NCBI GenBank assembly: GCA_036346405.1
Contig: CM070551.1
Span: forward strand, 60,158,488 to 60,222,487
Origin: Phyllostachys edulis
Taxonomy: Eukaryota > Streptophyta > Magnoliopsida > Poales > Poaceae
Direction of reading: 5' to 3'
DNA length: 64,000 nt
In this document: piece after piece, positions 34,068 to 45,535 of the stretch
How positions within the stretch are numbered: position 1 is the first letter of the stretch
Layout: each line of letters opens with the position of its first letter
Notes under the pieces: model-generated
The model's database searches: none
What the model saw: the letters and a program-made list of their open reading frames with translations, nothing else
What the model was told of the DNA's origin: nothing
Translations under genes and position numbers: made by a program

Positions 34068-34722
34068 GGGAAAATTAGTTCAGTAACATCACGTTCAGCC
34101 GTATTTAGAGGAATGACACTCCGTTCGTCTCGGGCTGGAAAATAACATCGCGAACATCGTAAAATTAGACAAATGATATTCTGGCTTTTTCCAGAATTTT
34201 TTAAATATAGAAATTGAGCTCAAAAAATTATAAATTTTTTTGTGGAGTTTTAAAAAAATAATTAATACAATTTCATAATGTCCTTACATTATGAAATATT
34301 AGACTCTCACAGAGTGGACATTATGAAATTGCATTACTTAATTTTGTAAAATTCCAAACAAATTACACAATCAAGCTCACTATTTAAGGAGCCTAAAAAA
34401 CAAAATTCATAATATTTGGACCTCATTTTCTATATTAGGAAATTCCTACAAACAATATACTTAAATGAATTTTAGAGACAAAATCATAACGTATAAAGTT
34501 TTGAAAAAAAAATACACAAGCAATTAAACTATGTCGGGAGATTCCACAAAAAAATTGATAATTTTTTGAGCTAAGTTTCTATATTTAACAAATTCTGGAA
34601 AGAGACAGGATGTCATTCGTCTAATTTTGCGATGTTCACGATGTTATTTTCCAGCCCGAGACGAACGGAGTGTCATCCCTCCGATTACGCTCTAACGCGA
34701 TGTCACTGAGCTAATTGCCCCC
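34068..34722. mobile_element. Short MULE-type MITE with long inverted ends
   Basis: The left arm GGGAAAATTAGTTCAGTAACATC and the right arm (reverse complement GGGGCAATTAGCTCAGTGACATC) pair for more than 200 bp. Flanks TTTGAAAAA (34059-34067) and ATTGAAAAA (34723-34731) are a 9-bp target duplication with one change, which fits Mutator-like elements. The interior has AGCTCAAAAAATTAT words shared with the fold-back at 34837. There is no coding capacity. Confidence 0.82.
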
Positions 34723-34836
34723 ATTGAAAAATTCCACTACAAACGCATGGTTTTAAAAAATGCCACTCCAATCATGTAATACACTTATAAATGCCATTAT
34801 GATCAATACCTCCTCATTTTACATGCATGAATACGC

Positions 34837-37273
34837 GAATTTTTGGCCGATACAGCCAGTTTGCGAACCGTATTTACAGTTTTGACCGTATACAAAGTGT
34901 ATTTGCAAAAATAACCACGTGGCAAGACGGTCACCGTCTTGCCAAATGGCAAGGGCGCGACACCTTGCCACAGCGCGAGGCGAGCGAAGGCAGCCAGAAC
35001 GGCCGCGCAGCCGTGCCACGCACGCCCACCCGCCATATCGGCCGCCAAAATGGTGGCGCATGGCCACCATCGCCAGACCAATAGTGGCTAATTAGTGTAA
35101 TTAGGTAGGTTAGTTAATTAGGTTAGTTAGGTTAGTTTTAGGCTGAAATTTGGAGGAATTTTAAAATATAGCAAATGAGTCCAAAAAATTATGAAATTTT
35201 TTGTGGAGCCTCCTGACACCGTGTATTTGCTTGTGTAAATTTTTTATAATTTTAATTGTTCAGAATTGTTATCGCTATTTCGTATAAGTGTCATGTTCGT
35301 ATGAATCAATAAATGTAGAAAATGAGCTCAAAAAATTATGAATTTTATTTTGTTCAACTCCTCACACAGTGGACTTAATTGTGTAATATTTCGGCAATTT
35401 TATATGTGTTCTAGTATTGTCTCGAAAATTTTGATTTTAGGTTTCATGATTTCATGTGAAGAATGTATAAAAAAAACTACATTTAGTTTAGTGTGCGCTG
35501 ACGCATGGCCACCATATGGTAGCCAAAACAGTGGGGTCAATTCGTGCTGACCATCTTTTGAACCCCAGCTTCATCTGCGTCGCCGAGTCTTTGGTGAGAT
35601 GGATCCGTCGGGGACCCGAACTCATCCGCACAACCGGAGTTGCAGGAATCGTACCCACAGAGTGGTTTTCTTGCCTTCGTCGTGGATGAATTCCTCGAAG
35701 GTGTCCCAGAGGTCGGCATGGCTCAGCAGGACGACATGTTCGCCTATCAGACTGGTCCACCTTCGCCTCAACGGTCTCCATACCCCCTCCGAACCGACAC
35801 ACGTTCTTCGGACCGGTGGACGTACTCCACGGGTCATGCTCGGCGCAAAATAAGGCCGCACACGCGGACACAGCAGCCGCAGGCAGAGAGTAGTGGCTTA
35901 GACGAATGAGCCATATAGTATCGCGTGTTGTGTGATTTTGTTTTACTATATTTGTATGCATATTTTGGTTGTTACGTGTGTATTCGAGCGCCATATTGTA
36001 TATCGACATCTCCAATAGAGTTGCATTGCTGTTTTTTATACATTCCAAGTCACACGAAATCATGAAACCCTAATTTCCGATACCTAAAATCGAAATTTTC
36101 GTAACGTAAATCCTGAATTTTCGAGATAATACCAGAACACATACAAAATTGCCACAACATTACACAATTAAGTGAACTACGTGAGGAGAGCCTTCAAAAT
36201 AAAATAGACTGTGTGTGTGCAGAGATATATATTCTTTGCTTTTCTGATCGCCCGTTATGTGCTTCCACCTTGTCACACTTCTTACTGTGTTGCTTTTCTA
36301 ATTGTTAAGTGACGAGCGACGAGCAACAAGAAGCAACAAAATAGTTAGCCTCCCAATAAAATTAGTTATGTTACATTCTCTGGGTTCTCAGCAACGAGCA
36401 CAAGAACGAGAATCGAAACGCAATTGAGATGAGCGAAGAGTGAGTGCCAGAGTTCGGTATTTAGCCGAGCGAAGAAGGGGTCACGGCGTTAACTCCGGAA
36501 ATTCCGTAAGCATTGGCGCCGGAATTTCTGGACAAGGCGACAGATGTGCGGAGGAGGAAGGAGGGACGGTGGAAAAGATGGTCAGCACGAATTAACCCCA
36601 CTGTTTTGGCTGGCGTATGGTGGCCATGCGTCAGTGCACACTAAACTAAAAGTAGTTTTTTTATACATTCTTCACATGAAATCATGAAACCTAAAATCGA
36701 AATTTTCGAGACTTAAATCCTAAATTTTCGAGACAATACTAGAACACATATAAAATTGCCGAAATATTACACAATTAAGTCCATTGTGTGAGGAGTTGAA
36801 CAAAATAAAATTCATAATTTTTTGAGCTCGTTTTCTACATTTATTGATTCATACGAACATGACACTTATACGAAATAGCGATAACAATTCTGAACAATTA
36901 AAATTATGAAAAATTTACACAAGCAAGTACACGGTGTCAGGAGGCTCCACAAAAAATTTCATAATTTTTTGAACTCATTTGCTATATTTTAAAATTCCTC
37001 CAAATTTCAGCCTAAAACTAACCTAACTAACCTAATTAACTAACCTAACTCTAATTAAACTAACCTACCTAATTACACTAAGCGTGCTGATGTGGCGGTG
37101 GGCGGGGCGGGCGGTGCACGGTGCCCACGCCCGTGGAGAGGTGTCGCGTCACGTTTGGCGCGGGCGACGGTCAGTGACCGTCTTGCTAAGCGTGGTTATT
37201 TTTACAAATACACTTTGTATATGATCAAAACTGTAAATACGGTTCACAAACTGGTCGTATCGGCCAAAAATTC
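34837..37273. mobile_element. Fold-back MULE with long inverted repeats
   Basis: It starts GAATTTTTGGCCGATACAG and ends with the reverse complement. Outer arms are 34837-35090 and 37090-37273. Inner arms, about 35095-35560 and 36570-37090, are nearly identical in inverted orientation, including CACACAGTGGACTTAATTGT and AATTATGAAATTTTTTGTGG. The perfect 9-bp duplication TGAATACGC (34828-34836 and 37274-37282) marks it as Mutator-like. The 1-kb centre (35560-36570) contains a minus-strand fragment reading TFEEFIHDEGKKTTLWVRF that I do not recognise. Confidence 0.88.
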
Positions 37274-37285
37274 TGAATACGCACC

Positions 37286-40200
37286 CAGGCCCGGCCCTTG
37301 GGGGGGCGGGAGGGACGGACGTCCCAGGCCCACGAAATAGATGGGCCCCACCAGATATGTATATAGGTGGTCTGCGTGCGGCGACCTCTGCATGTTTCGG
37401 CGGACACGTATGTCTATCTATTGAAACAACAAGACAACACCAACACTGTCTGGATCCCGTCATCACGCCGCAGAGACCGCGTGGCGTGAGTCGCGACCTT
37501 CCGGCTTCTCGCATCTGCCTTCCTTCCTCCTGCGCGCCGCAGATTCAGAGGAGCGGTAAAGTGACGGCGGAAGTCATGCGCCAGCCAGCCAAGCAAAGCG
37601 GCGGAAAAGGCGGCGGCAAAGAATGTGACCAACAACGAAAGCAAGGGCCCTACCTTACCTCTCAAGTCTGAATCTTACTATTACTAGTTGTTTCTCATGT
37701 GATCTTTTTTTATGAAATTATATTTGCTAATTATTTTTGTAAATTTTAACAGTACCATGTCATCAAAAAAGTACGCTTCTGGCAACGACAAAAGAAAGAA
37801 GAAAAAGCGAATAGATGATTTGATACAATCACAGAGAGGGTCTCTTCATAAATTTCTTAAGAGTAATACAAGCACTCCAAGAGATCCAGATGCATTGGCG
37901 ATAGTTGCTGTGGAGGAACCATCTAATGCTAATCCAGAAGATCAGGACCATATGGAAGACAATGTTGACATCGACATGGATGAACATAATGTGAGTGATC
38001 ATGAGCACGTATTTAATTCAAATGAAACAGAACCTACTATTGTTGATGAGGGTCCAGTTTCTATCGATATTTATGATCCAAGAAATTGGGATAATCTTGA
38101 TAACAAAGCAAGGGATACATTAGTTGAGAAGGGGCCTATAAGAGAAGAGAATCTTGAATTCCCTTGGGATGCTCATGATAGACATTTTTCCTATGCCTAT
38201 TACTCTAGAAAAATGAGCAATGGAGAGGTACATGATAGAAAATGGTTAGTTTATTCCAAACACTTGGACAGAGCATTTTGCTTCATTGTAAGCTTTTAAT
38301 TCTAACAAATGCAAGAGTTCATTGGGGAATGATGGGTTTAGAGATTGGAGGCATATCAATGAGAGGTTGAGGGAGCATGAAATTAGTGTTGAGCACATTA
38401 CCAATATGACCTCATGGAATCAGTTGAGAATTAGGCTGAGCAAACAACAAACAATTGACAAAGAGTTGCAACAACAAATCTCAAAGGAGAAAGAGCGCTT
38501 AAGGCTAGTATTATTAAGAATAGTTGCCATTGTGAAATTTCTTGGTAAACGTAATTTGGCTTTTAGAGGATCTAATGAGCGACTTTACAATGATCAAAAT
38601 GGGAATTTTTTAGCTTGTTGTGAGATGGTTGCAGAATTTGATTCGGTAATGCAAGACCATCTTAGACGTATTCAAAACAAAGACATTCATCATCATTATC
38701 TCAGCCACAAAATTCAGAATGAGTTGATTTCTCTTATGGCATCTAATATTACAAATTCTATCATCAAGATTGTTAGAAGAGCCAAATATTTCTCTGTTAT
38801 TCTTGATTGTACCCCAGATGTTAGTCACCAAGAACAAATGAGTTTATTGGTCCGATGTGTTAACATGGTTGATGGTAAAATTAAAATAGAGGAATACTTT
38901 CTTGGTTTCTTGAAGGTAGATGACACATCCGGTCATGGGCTCTTCAATGTTTTGGTTGATGCCATTAAGTCATTTGGTCTTGATATTGATGATGTTAGGG
39001 ACAAGGTTATGATAATGGTTCTAATATGAAAGGAAAACATAAGGGGTTCAAAGCCTACCGCTTGAAATTAATCCAAGAGCCAAATATATGCCATGTGCTT
39101 GTCATAGTCTTAATCTTACTCTTTGTGATATGGCCAAGTCTTGCAATAAAGTCGTCACTTTTTTGGAATTGTGCAGCGGATATATGTATTATTTGGTTGG
39201 TTCTACCAAAAGATGGAAATTTTTGCTTGATTATGTTGATGGTCTAACTGTGAAATCATTATGCAACACACGTTGGGAGAGTCGGATTAAAAGTGTTACA
39301 AACAATTAGATATCAAGCTCCTCACTAAGGGCGCTTTACTTGCATTAAGTGAAGATCGATATTGAACCCAAGGATAGGAGTGACGCAAAGAATTTATTTG
39401 ATGTGCTTGGCGACTTTGAATTCATTTTTGGCATGGTTATTTGGCATGACATTCTATTTGTTGTCAATAAAGTGAGCAAAAATTGCAATCATCATCTATG
39501 TGCATTGATTACGCCATGTGACGATAGAAGGCATAATGGATTACTTTGAGACCTATAGGAATGATGGGTTTGCTTCTAGTATGGTCATTGCTAAAGAAAT
39601 TGCATCCGAAATGGGTGTTGAGCCATCATTTCTGTAAAAGCGTCGTGCTCTTAGAAAGAAACATTTTGATGAAAATAATAGTGAGGAAGTCATCTTGCAA
39701 GTCGAGAAGGATTTTAAAGTTAGTTACTTTACGGTTATGGTTGATATGGCAAAAGATCATTGAAAAGTAGATTTGAACAACTCCACTCATTTAATGAGAT
39801 ATTTGGGTTTTAATGAGTTCAACAAGCTTGAAGTCCTTGGATGGTCCTAAACTAAATTTGTGTTGCACAACATTGGCGATAGCTTTCTCTCATAATGGCT
39901 CATCGACATTGATTTAAATGATCTAATTTACGAGCTAAGGGTTACGCAATCCGCTTTGCGGATAGAGAAATGACAACTATGGAGATTTTTGAGTTTGTTA
40001 CGAAGGTGATTGTTATCCTAGTACTTCCATTGCTTATCGCATCTTGTTTACTATGCCGATGATCGTGGCATCGGTGAAAGAAGCTTCTCAAAATTAAAAT
40101 TCTTGAAGAACTATTTGAGATCTACAATGTCACAAGAGAGGTTAAATGGATTGGCAACATTATGCATTGAGAAGCGATTGTTGGATGAGATTGATATTGA

Positions 40201-40441
40201 AACCATCATCGATGACTTCGCATCAAGGAATGTTAGAAGAAATTTTGAGGTAATTTAATATGTATACAAATTATTTCATATGAATGTTGCTTTTGCATTC
40301 AGTGAACTGCTTATTAGTAATATTTTGTATATGTGTGTATATACTACCAATGGGTAGTACTAGTAGCATTATCATGTTCATATAAAAAGGCTCAAAATTT
40401 TAGCTTCGTTCTAGGTCCAAAAAAGCCCAGGACCGGCCCTG
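37286..40441 (+). mobile_element. hAT transposon with CAGG(C/G)CCGG ends
   Basis: Ends CAGGCCCGGCCCTTGGG and (inverted) CAGGGCCGGTCCTGGGC; perfect 8-bp target duplication TACGCACC at 37278-37285 and 40442-40449. Length 3156 bp. The + strand carries the remains of a transposase of the TTF zinc-finger/DUF4371/hAT-dimerisation type. Its left target duplication overlaps the duplicated target of the fold-back MULE, so it inserted after that element. Confidence 0.93.
37757..40257 (+). pseudogene. hAT transposase (TTF zinc finger, DUF4371, hAT dimerisation region), frameshifted
   Basis: The first block (37757-38299) starts MSSKKYASGNDKRKKKKR and contains IDIYDPRNWDNLDNKARDTL, EFPWDAHDRHFSYAYYSRKM and WLVYSKHLDRAFCF, as in TTF-type hAT proteins. 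Small deletions at the cysteine-rich site break the frame. It resumes around 38290 with NKCKSSLGNDGFRDWRHIN, then VAIVKFLGKRNLAFRG and YFSVILDCTPDVSHQEQMS (DUF4371 core). Further shifts precede CACHSLNLTLCDMAKSC and CNTRWESRIKSV. The end (40070-40257) holds the dimerisation signature RSFSKLKF...LRSTMSQERLNGLA. At least three frame breaks are visible, so it is inactive. Confidence 0.85.
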
Positions 40442-40499
40442 TACGCACCACGTGTTTGCTACTGTATTTTCATATGGCCATTTTTACCCCTGACACACA

Positions 40500-40834
40500 T
40501 GGCTGAAATCAACCGTGTTCAGATACTCTATGGACTGCCCCGAGCATGGCTTCTCCATGGCTGAGGCCAAGCTTATTCCCCGCCGCAGTCGATGTCGCTG
40601 GAGCAATAATGGAGCTTCAGCTGTTGGCTCCATGCGCTTCCCTCATTTCGGGGACCACGACGGCTGCATGCGACGCGTCGCGGAGCGTGTCGCTGCCGTC
40701 GTCCACGACAGCCGCCGGGTGCTACTGCTAGCTACAACGTGTTCACCGTTCAAAGCCCACTGCATCAAGAGGCTTGAGTCGTCCATGTCGTTCGTGGGCA
40801 AACTAGATTCCACTTACCTCTTCCAACAACAGAC

Positions 40835-40871
<37 letters not shown>

Positions 40872-41060
40872 AAAAGAATCAAGAATGATGCATACATGGG
40901 AGGAGCTCTGCATAATACCAGTACATATTTCACCTTAAGTAAATCCTTGCAGATGATATGGACAAACAAATCTTCTGCTACTATAGATCTCGCGGAATTG
41001 GACTCGCTAATCACCTCACTAATCGCTGCAAATGGGCGGTGCGGTGACGAGAGCGGTATG
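40500..41060. other. GC-rich gene-like fragment inside the composite MULE
   Basis: Between the hAT element and the solo LTR the + strand can be read as MASPWLRPSLFPAAVDVAG from 40546, with overlapping frames either side. It has exon-like composition, as expected for a captured fragment, but I cannot identify a source. A (GA)n run follows. Confidence 0.35.
40831..40869. repeat. (AGAC)n-(AG)n microsatellite
   Basis: AGACAGAC followed by about 15 AG repeats. Simple-sequence tract, likely length-variable. Confidence 0.95.
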
Positions 41061-41065
41061 GTTGT

Positions 41066-41926
41066 TGTTGAGTATATAAGTATTTTTCGAATTACTTTAA
41101 TTTAGAAATAAGGTAGATAAAATATGAAAAATACTCTAGTTATTTTCACAAAGCAGATCATAAAGAACACTATAGCAATACCAGATTCTAGAAGAACAGA
41201 AGCTAACATTCCTATCTCAGTGTTCAAGACAACAATAGACAGTAAAGCAAACCAACTAACAAGAAAGAACAAGAAAGATATAGGTATACCCAGATTATGT
41301 GGAAGAAGAAGTTGCAGCAGAGTTCTTGATGAGAACGTCGTTCGTCATGGCGTAGTGGTAGTAGACGTGCAGTTGATGTAGAACGTAGCAGAGTAGTAGA
41401 CGTGCAGTTGATGTAGAACGTAGCAGAGGAACAGCGAACAGTCGCGCGAACGTTCCCCAAAAACCTTATTCGTCCTCGCCTGTGCAAGCCTTCAAGGACG
41501 AGGTTCCGGAGGCCTGCTCTCCCGGTGCGGCCATACACGCGCCCAGTAAACAAAACTATGGAGTTTTTTTCTGTATTGTGGAAGTGGAAAAACTCGGACC
41601 AACCAGAGACCAACAGTCGCCATCAATGTTAGTGTGTTTCAATTTTCGAATAGATAAAGAAAATCGCGCCCAAGACTTTTGACACGCTTTGACGCGACGC
41701 ACGACGGCACGCACGCGGCTTTCGGCGAGGCGAGGCGCCGCGCGCGTGTTGGCTCTCTCTAATTCTACAAGAGGGGTTACCACGTTCCACTTTATAAACT
41801 AGTGTAACTCCTCTTAATCCCTCCATGTGGGATTAAACAGATTTATCATATATACATGGGCCTTTGAGATTTACTAGGAATTAATTAGAATATAATATTT
41901 AGACCTAGTCTATATTAATTCCAACA
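41066..41926 (-). mobile_element. Solo LTR
   Basis: An 861-bp segment beginning TGTTGAGTATATAAG and ending ATTAATTCCAACA, so the tips are TGTTG...CAACA. It is flanked by the perfect 5-bp duplication GTTGT (41061-41065, 41927-41931). No internal region or partner LTR is present, so this is the product of LTR-LTR recombination. Orientation is minus, inferred from TGTTGGAATTAATATAGAC at the right tip. It contains a 50-bp tandem duplication at 41358-41430 (GTAGTAGACGTGCAGTTGAT twice). Confidence 0.85.
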
Positions 41927-42474
41927 GTTGTTGCCCGGTGACGGTCAATGGCGGCGGTGGGGAAGGGGAAGGGCTGCTTCCTGGCGATGGTCAACGGGGG
42001 GCTTCGTCGTTTCGATGGCCGCGTACAACCGACGGAGAAGAGCGAAGGATTTACTTGAACCAATGTGCGTTAGGGTGGCTAGTAGGGGTAAAAATGGCCA
42101 TATGAAAATACGGATTCGAATAAGCTATATGTAATCATGTAAAATGAGGAGGTACCGACCATAATGGCATTTTTGAGAGTATTACATGATTGGAGTGACA
42201 TATTTCAAAGGAAAATGCTAGTTGGCGTAAGTCAGAAGCCAAACAAAAAGATCGAACGTTTTTGTGCTTCCATATCACAAAAAGGAAAGCTTCTCGTCAC
42301 TGGGGATTAATCGAAGTGCATGAGGATCACAATTAGCGACGAGAAATGGACTAATAGTAGTACGAATTAATCACGACTAGACATTGGAGTTTGCTTTTAT
42401 TACCGCTTCTAAAAGTACAATCCAATTCCTATCAGTTCAGTTCATATATATGTATGTTGCATACTGTTTTTTGG

Positions 42475-42900
42475 AATGTTGCATCTGTAGAAAAAAAAAG
42501 TGTTGCATGCTGTTCACGGTAATGATACAATTTTTTTCAACACGTTTTTTTTTCCAGATGCTTTGTTTTTTGATTTGTTATATTGCAACCGTTGACCGAA
42601 GATGTTACAACCGTTGTCCAGAGATGTTGCAACCATTGTCTTAAGATGTTGCAATCGTTGTCTGGGGATGTTACAAGTGTTGCATTTGTAGAAAAAAAAT
42701 GTTGCATCTGTAGAAAAAAAAATATTGCATACTATTCACGGTGATGTTGCAATTTTTTCCAACGCGTTTTTTCTCAGATGCTTTTTTTTTATTTGTGATG
42801 TTGCAACTGTTGTCTGGGGATATTGCAACCATTGTTCTAGGATATAGCAACCGTTCTCCGGGGATGTTGCAACCGTGTTCGGAGGATGTTGCATGCAGCG
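42475..42900. repeat. Degenerate tandem array of GATGTTGCAACCGTTGTC
   Basis: Two larger blocks (about 42475-42670 and 42675-42900), each starting with GTTGCAT..GTAGAAAAAAAA and continuing with several 18-20-bp units like GATGTTGCAACCGTTGTCCGGG. It is probably subterminal sequence of a DNA transposon whose ends I could not define. Confidence 0.6.
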
Positions 42901-43047
42901 GCGCATTTCTGCCCCTTTTGCGTGGTGGGCGTTGCTTCGTGCGTCTTCTCTCCCTTAATTTTTTTCCTCTCTGTCGCTTGGAAGCCAAGGAGTGCTCATT
43001 CATGCGTACTCGGCTGGATTTAAGGTATAGGATTCGCTTGGGCTGCC

Positions 43048-43174
43048 TCTGGGGAGTGATGCATAATGTGGATTTGCTCGGTGGGCTCAGCCTCCAGTGA
43101 TCAGTAAGAGATTTGGGGAGTAATGGATAACGTGGATTGCTCGGTGGGCCCGGTCTCTAGTGATCATTAAGAGA
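43048..43174. repeat. Tandem duplication of about 62 bp
   Basis: GGGGAGTGATGCATAATGTGG at about 43050 and GGGGAGTAATGGATAACGTGG at about 43114 each continue through TTGCTCGGTGGG and GTGATCA.TAAGAGATTT. Two adjacent diverged copies. Confidence 0.75.
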
Positions 43175-43179
43175 TTTTT

Positions 43180-45300
43180 TTTTTGAACTCGAAGGGAAAA
43201 GGGAGAACCTAGACATCTGATCCTAGCTCTTAAATCGGACGTCCAGGTACTGGTATCACCTTATTTCAAAGGCATGTGATTGCATTGACATTTCTCAAAG
43301 TTGGAACGATCGGAGTGGCATTTCACACGACTGGAACATTCATGAAAAACACATACCCTAGAGGGCCGGACCCGCGCCACGTGACATCCACTCAATTCAG
43401 TTTGGGAGTCCGACTAATCTCTTACAAGATCTTCGAAACAAGACCAATGTGCCTAGCTTGTATCTCATGCAAGATAGGAGTTCTCTCCTCTCCCTCTCTT
43501 ACATGTAGGCAAAAGTATGGTGTAGCATGTCTTAGATACGAGTGATGTAGGACCTTTGAGAGTGCCCTGACGAGACTCGAAGAACAACACTTGTCCTCCG
43601 TACATCATGCTCTGCCTTATGTGTCCAACTTTGACCCTACATCCACCGTGCATCACCAAAGAACTATGCGAAAGAATATATTTGCAAGATGCAAATTAGA
43701 AACTTAATGTGAAATTGCTGTAGTACAAGAACACTATATTTGAGAAATTAAAGGAGGCGCAAAAATAAATATAGGATCGTTAATGACAATCAGAGAGGGG
43801 GTGAATAATTGTATAAGATTTTTCGCACCGAACAACCTAGAAAGAACAAACTTTAATGTAGATGTAATCTGAGCGAACGGATTTTTCAGTCTGTGAGCAG
43901 AACAAGTTGATTTCTCTCTACAATAGAACCTACACGCAGCCGGCCGGTAGTTCTCTGTTCTCATACACGAACAGCAAGAACCAAATAGCAACTAGACAAA
44001 AAAATCTCACTGGGCAATCATCTTGATAGCACCAACAGCAAAAGATCTCTTATCTCACGTCACCAACAGCCACCACTAGCAATAAACTAATCACATCCAG
44101 CCACAAGCACTCACCTAATACATGTAGAACTATCCAGCCACCACAAGCACAAAAAAGCCTCACGTAGCCGCGTGAGAATCAACCTGACCTGTACTGCTGC
44201 CAGGAGAGCGACCTCCTCACAAGATTTCCAACAGCCGCCAGGAGCACCTACACACGCACTTGATGACACAGACAGCACGCGTGCGATCGAGGTGCGCACA
44301 ACCTACGCCACCTCCGATGCAATCAATCGCAATAGATGAATAGGTCACATAGGACAAAACCCTGAGAATTTTTCTTTTGGAGATCGCATGAACAAAACCG
44401 CAGCAGCCAAAGACCACATGGCAATATTTTTCTCACACACCGCCGCCAAAGCTGAAAAGCAGTGGGAGAGCTAACCTGCCGCCACCACTAAACCTCTTAT
44501 ATCCGTACAGCCTCCAAATCCTAATCACCGTGTACGTCCACTAAAGTTCTAGAGCTCAATACGTGAGCTCTTACACCAGATTATAAAACCAATTTTGAAC
44601 ACCCCAAAATTATCACGTATCGTAGCCTCCGGACTGCACCTCCGTAGCTCCAACACGCATCATCTATATTTGATCTCCACGTGCTCCAACTCGAGTCCAA
44701 TCGTCTTCTCCAGCATTCTCGACCCTTTGGACCATGACTTCATACCAAGCCATCTCCCGGTCACCGCCATAGACCACGATCGCCTCTAAATTACTCTGCA
44801 CATGCAAAGACCAAAACATCATCTTTCCCCAGCACAAGTTCTTCTCAACTTGACCGACATAAGTCCACACATACGCTACCCACCTCAAATAACATCAGTA
44901 CCTACCATTGTAAATATATTGTCAATTATTCATCAACTAAAATAAACTAGATCTAACCACATGATCTAACAATAAAGAATACGGAGAAGATAATATGCTT
45001 GGTATAACCGTCACATCTCTCTATGCAAATCGCATCTATAAGAATAACCTTTCCACCTCAATACTCTGCATCAAATTTCGACATACATTTTCTTTACTAG
45101 CTTGGTGGCAATGTTTTCACTCGGCAGCTCGTCACCCGGCAATGGTGATGGCAATGCCATCTGAGTAACGACCGAGGTAATTAACAATTGGCCGGCCGGA
45201 AGAACAATTTATTACACACAATCGATTCATTATCTGTTATTAGCTTCTGACACTTTAATTTCTTTAATTTTACAGGCAGCAGACGATAGACGATACAGAC
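43180..45300. other. Gene-poor stretch with possible LTR-derived sequence
   Basis: No gene is supported. Around 43785 the phrase AGAGAGGGGGTGAATAATTG resembles grass LTR-retrotransposon sequence, and 44000-44500 is rich in CACCA/CCACC words. No TG...CA pair with a target duplication was found. GATCGGAGTGGCATTTC at 43311-43327 resembles MULE ends and may mark another decayed element. Confidence 0.4.
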
Positions 45301-45339
45301 GAGAAGATCGCATGCTCCGACACTAGCTGCGGTTTCGCT

Positions 45340-45535
45340 GTGGAGCATGAAAGCAGCGGCAGCATCACTGAGCTACATGTCCAAGATCAGGTACGGCCTC
45401 GCTGTGGGCGTGAAGCTGACCCACGGCGAGAAGCTGACCGACCCACGGCGAGAGCCGCCGTGCTTGCCGCTCCCATGGACGACACTAACTGTCATAGCTG
45501 GCCATGGAACAACGGATGGACGACCAAGGTGATTG
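45340..45535 (+). other. Short GC-rich open frame, unidentified
   Basis: From 45347 the + strand reads MKAAAASLSYMSKIRYGLAVGVKL and continues to about 45530. Exon-like base composition, but no domain I recognise. It lies next to the homeodomain remnants and the gene-carrying MULE, so it may be another captured fragment or decayed exon. Confidence 0.3.

Larger units (their letters stand above)
34750..42211. mobile_element. Composite MULE-like element hosting three later insertions
   Basis: The left terminus (AAAAATGCCACTCCAATCAT onward to 34836) and the right terminus (42083-42211) are inverted repeats, sharing CACTCCAATCATGTAATAC and ACCTCCTCATTTTACATG. The left arm continues at 40456-40492 (CATATGGCCATTTTTACCCC). 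It is interrupted by the fold-back at 34837-37273 and the hAT element at 37286-40441; a solo LTR lies at 41066-41926. Without these the element is about 1.0 kb and holds a GC-rich gene-like fragment. I could not find a clear target duplication. Confidence 0.7.

Noticed and set aside
38322..39029. A stand-alone 235-residue hAT protein gene
   Set aside because: It is the middle of a longer transposase whose start (37757) and end (about 40257) lie in other frames inside the same transposon.
34741..42220. AAACGCATG / AAAATGCTA as the target duplication of the composite MULE
   Set aside because: Too few matching positions to count as a duplication; the element call rests on the inverted ends only.
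43785..45100. A full LTR retrotransposon starting around the GAGAGGGGGTGAAT phrase
   Set aside because: No paired LTRs, primer site, purine tract, target duplication or coding domain could be found.
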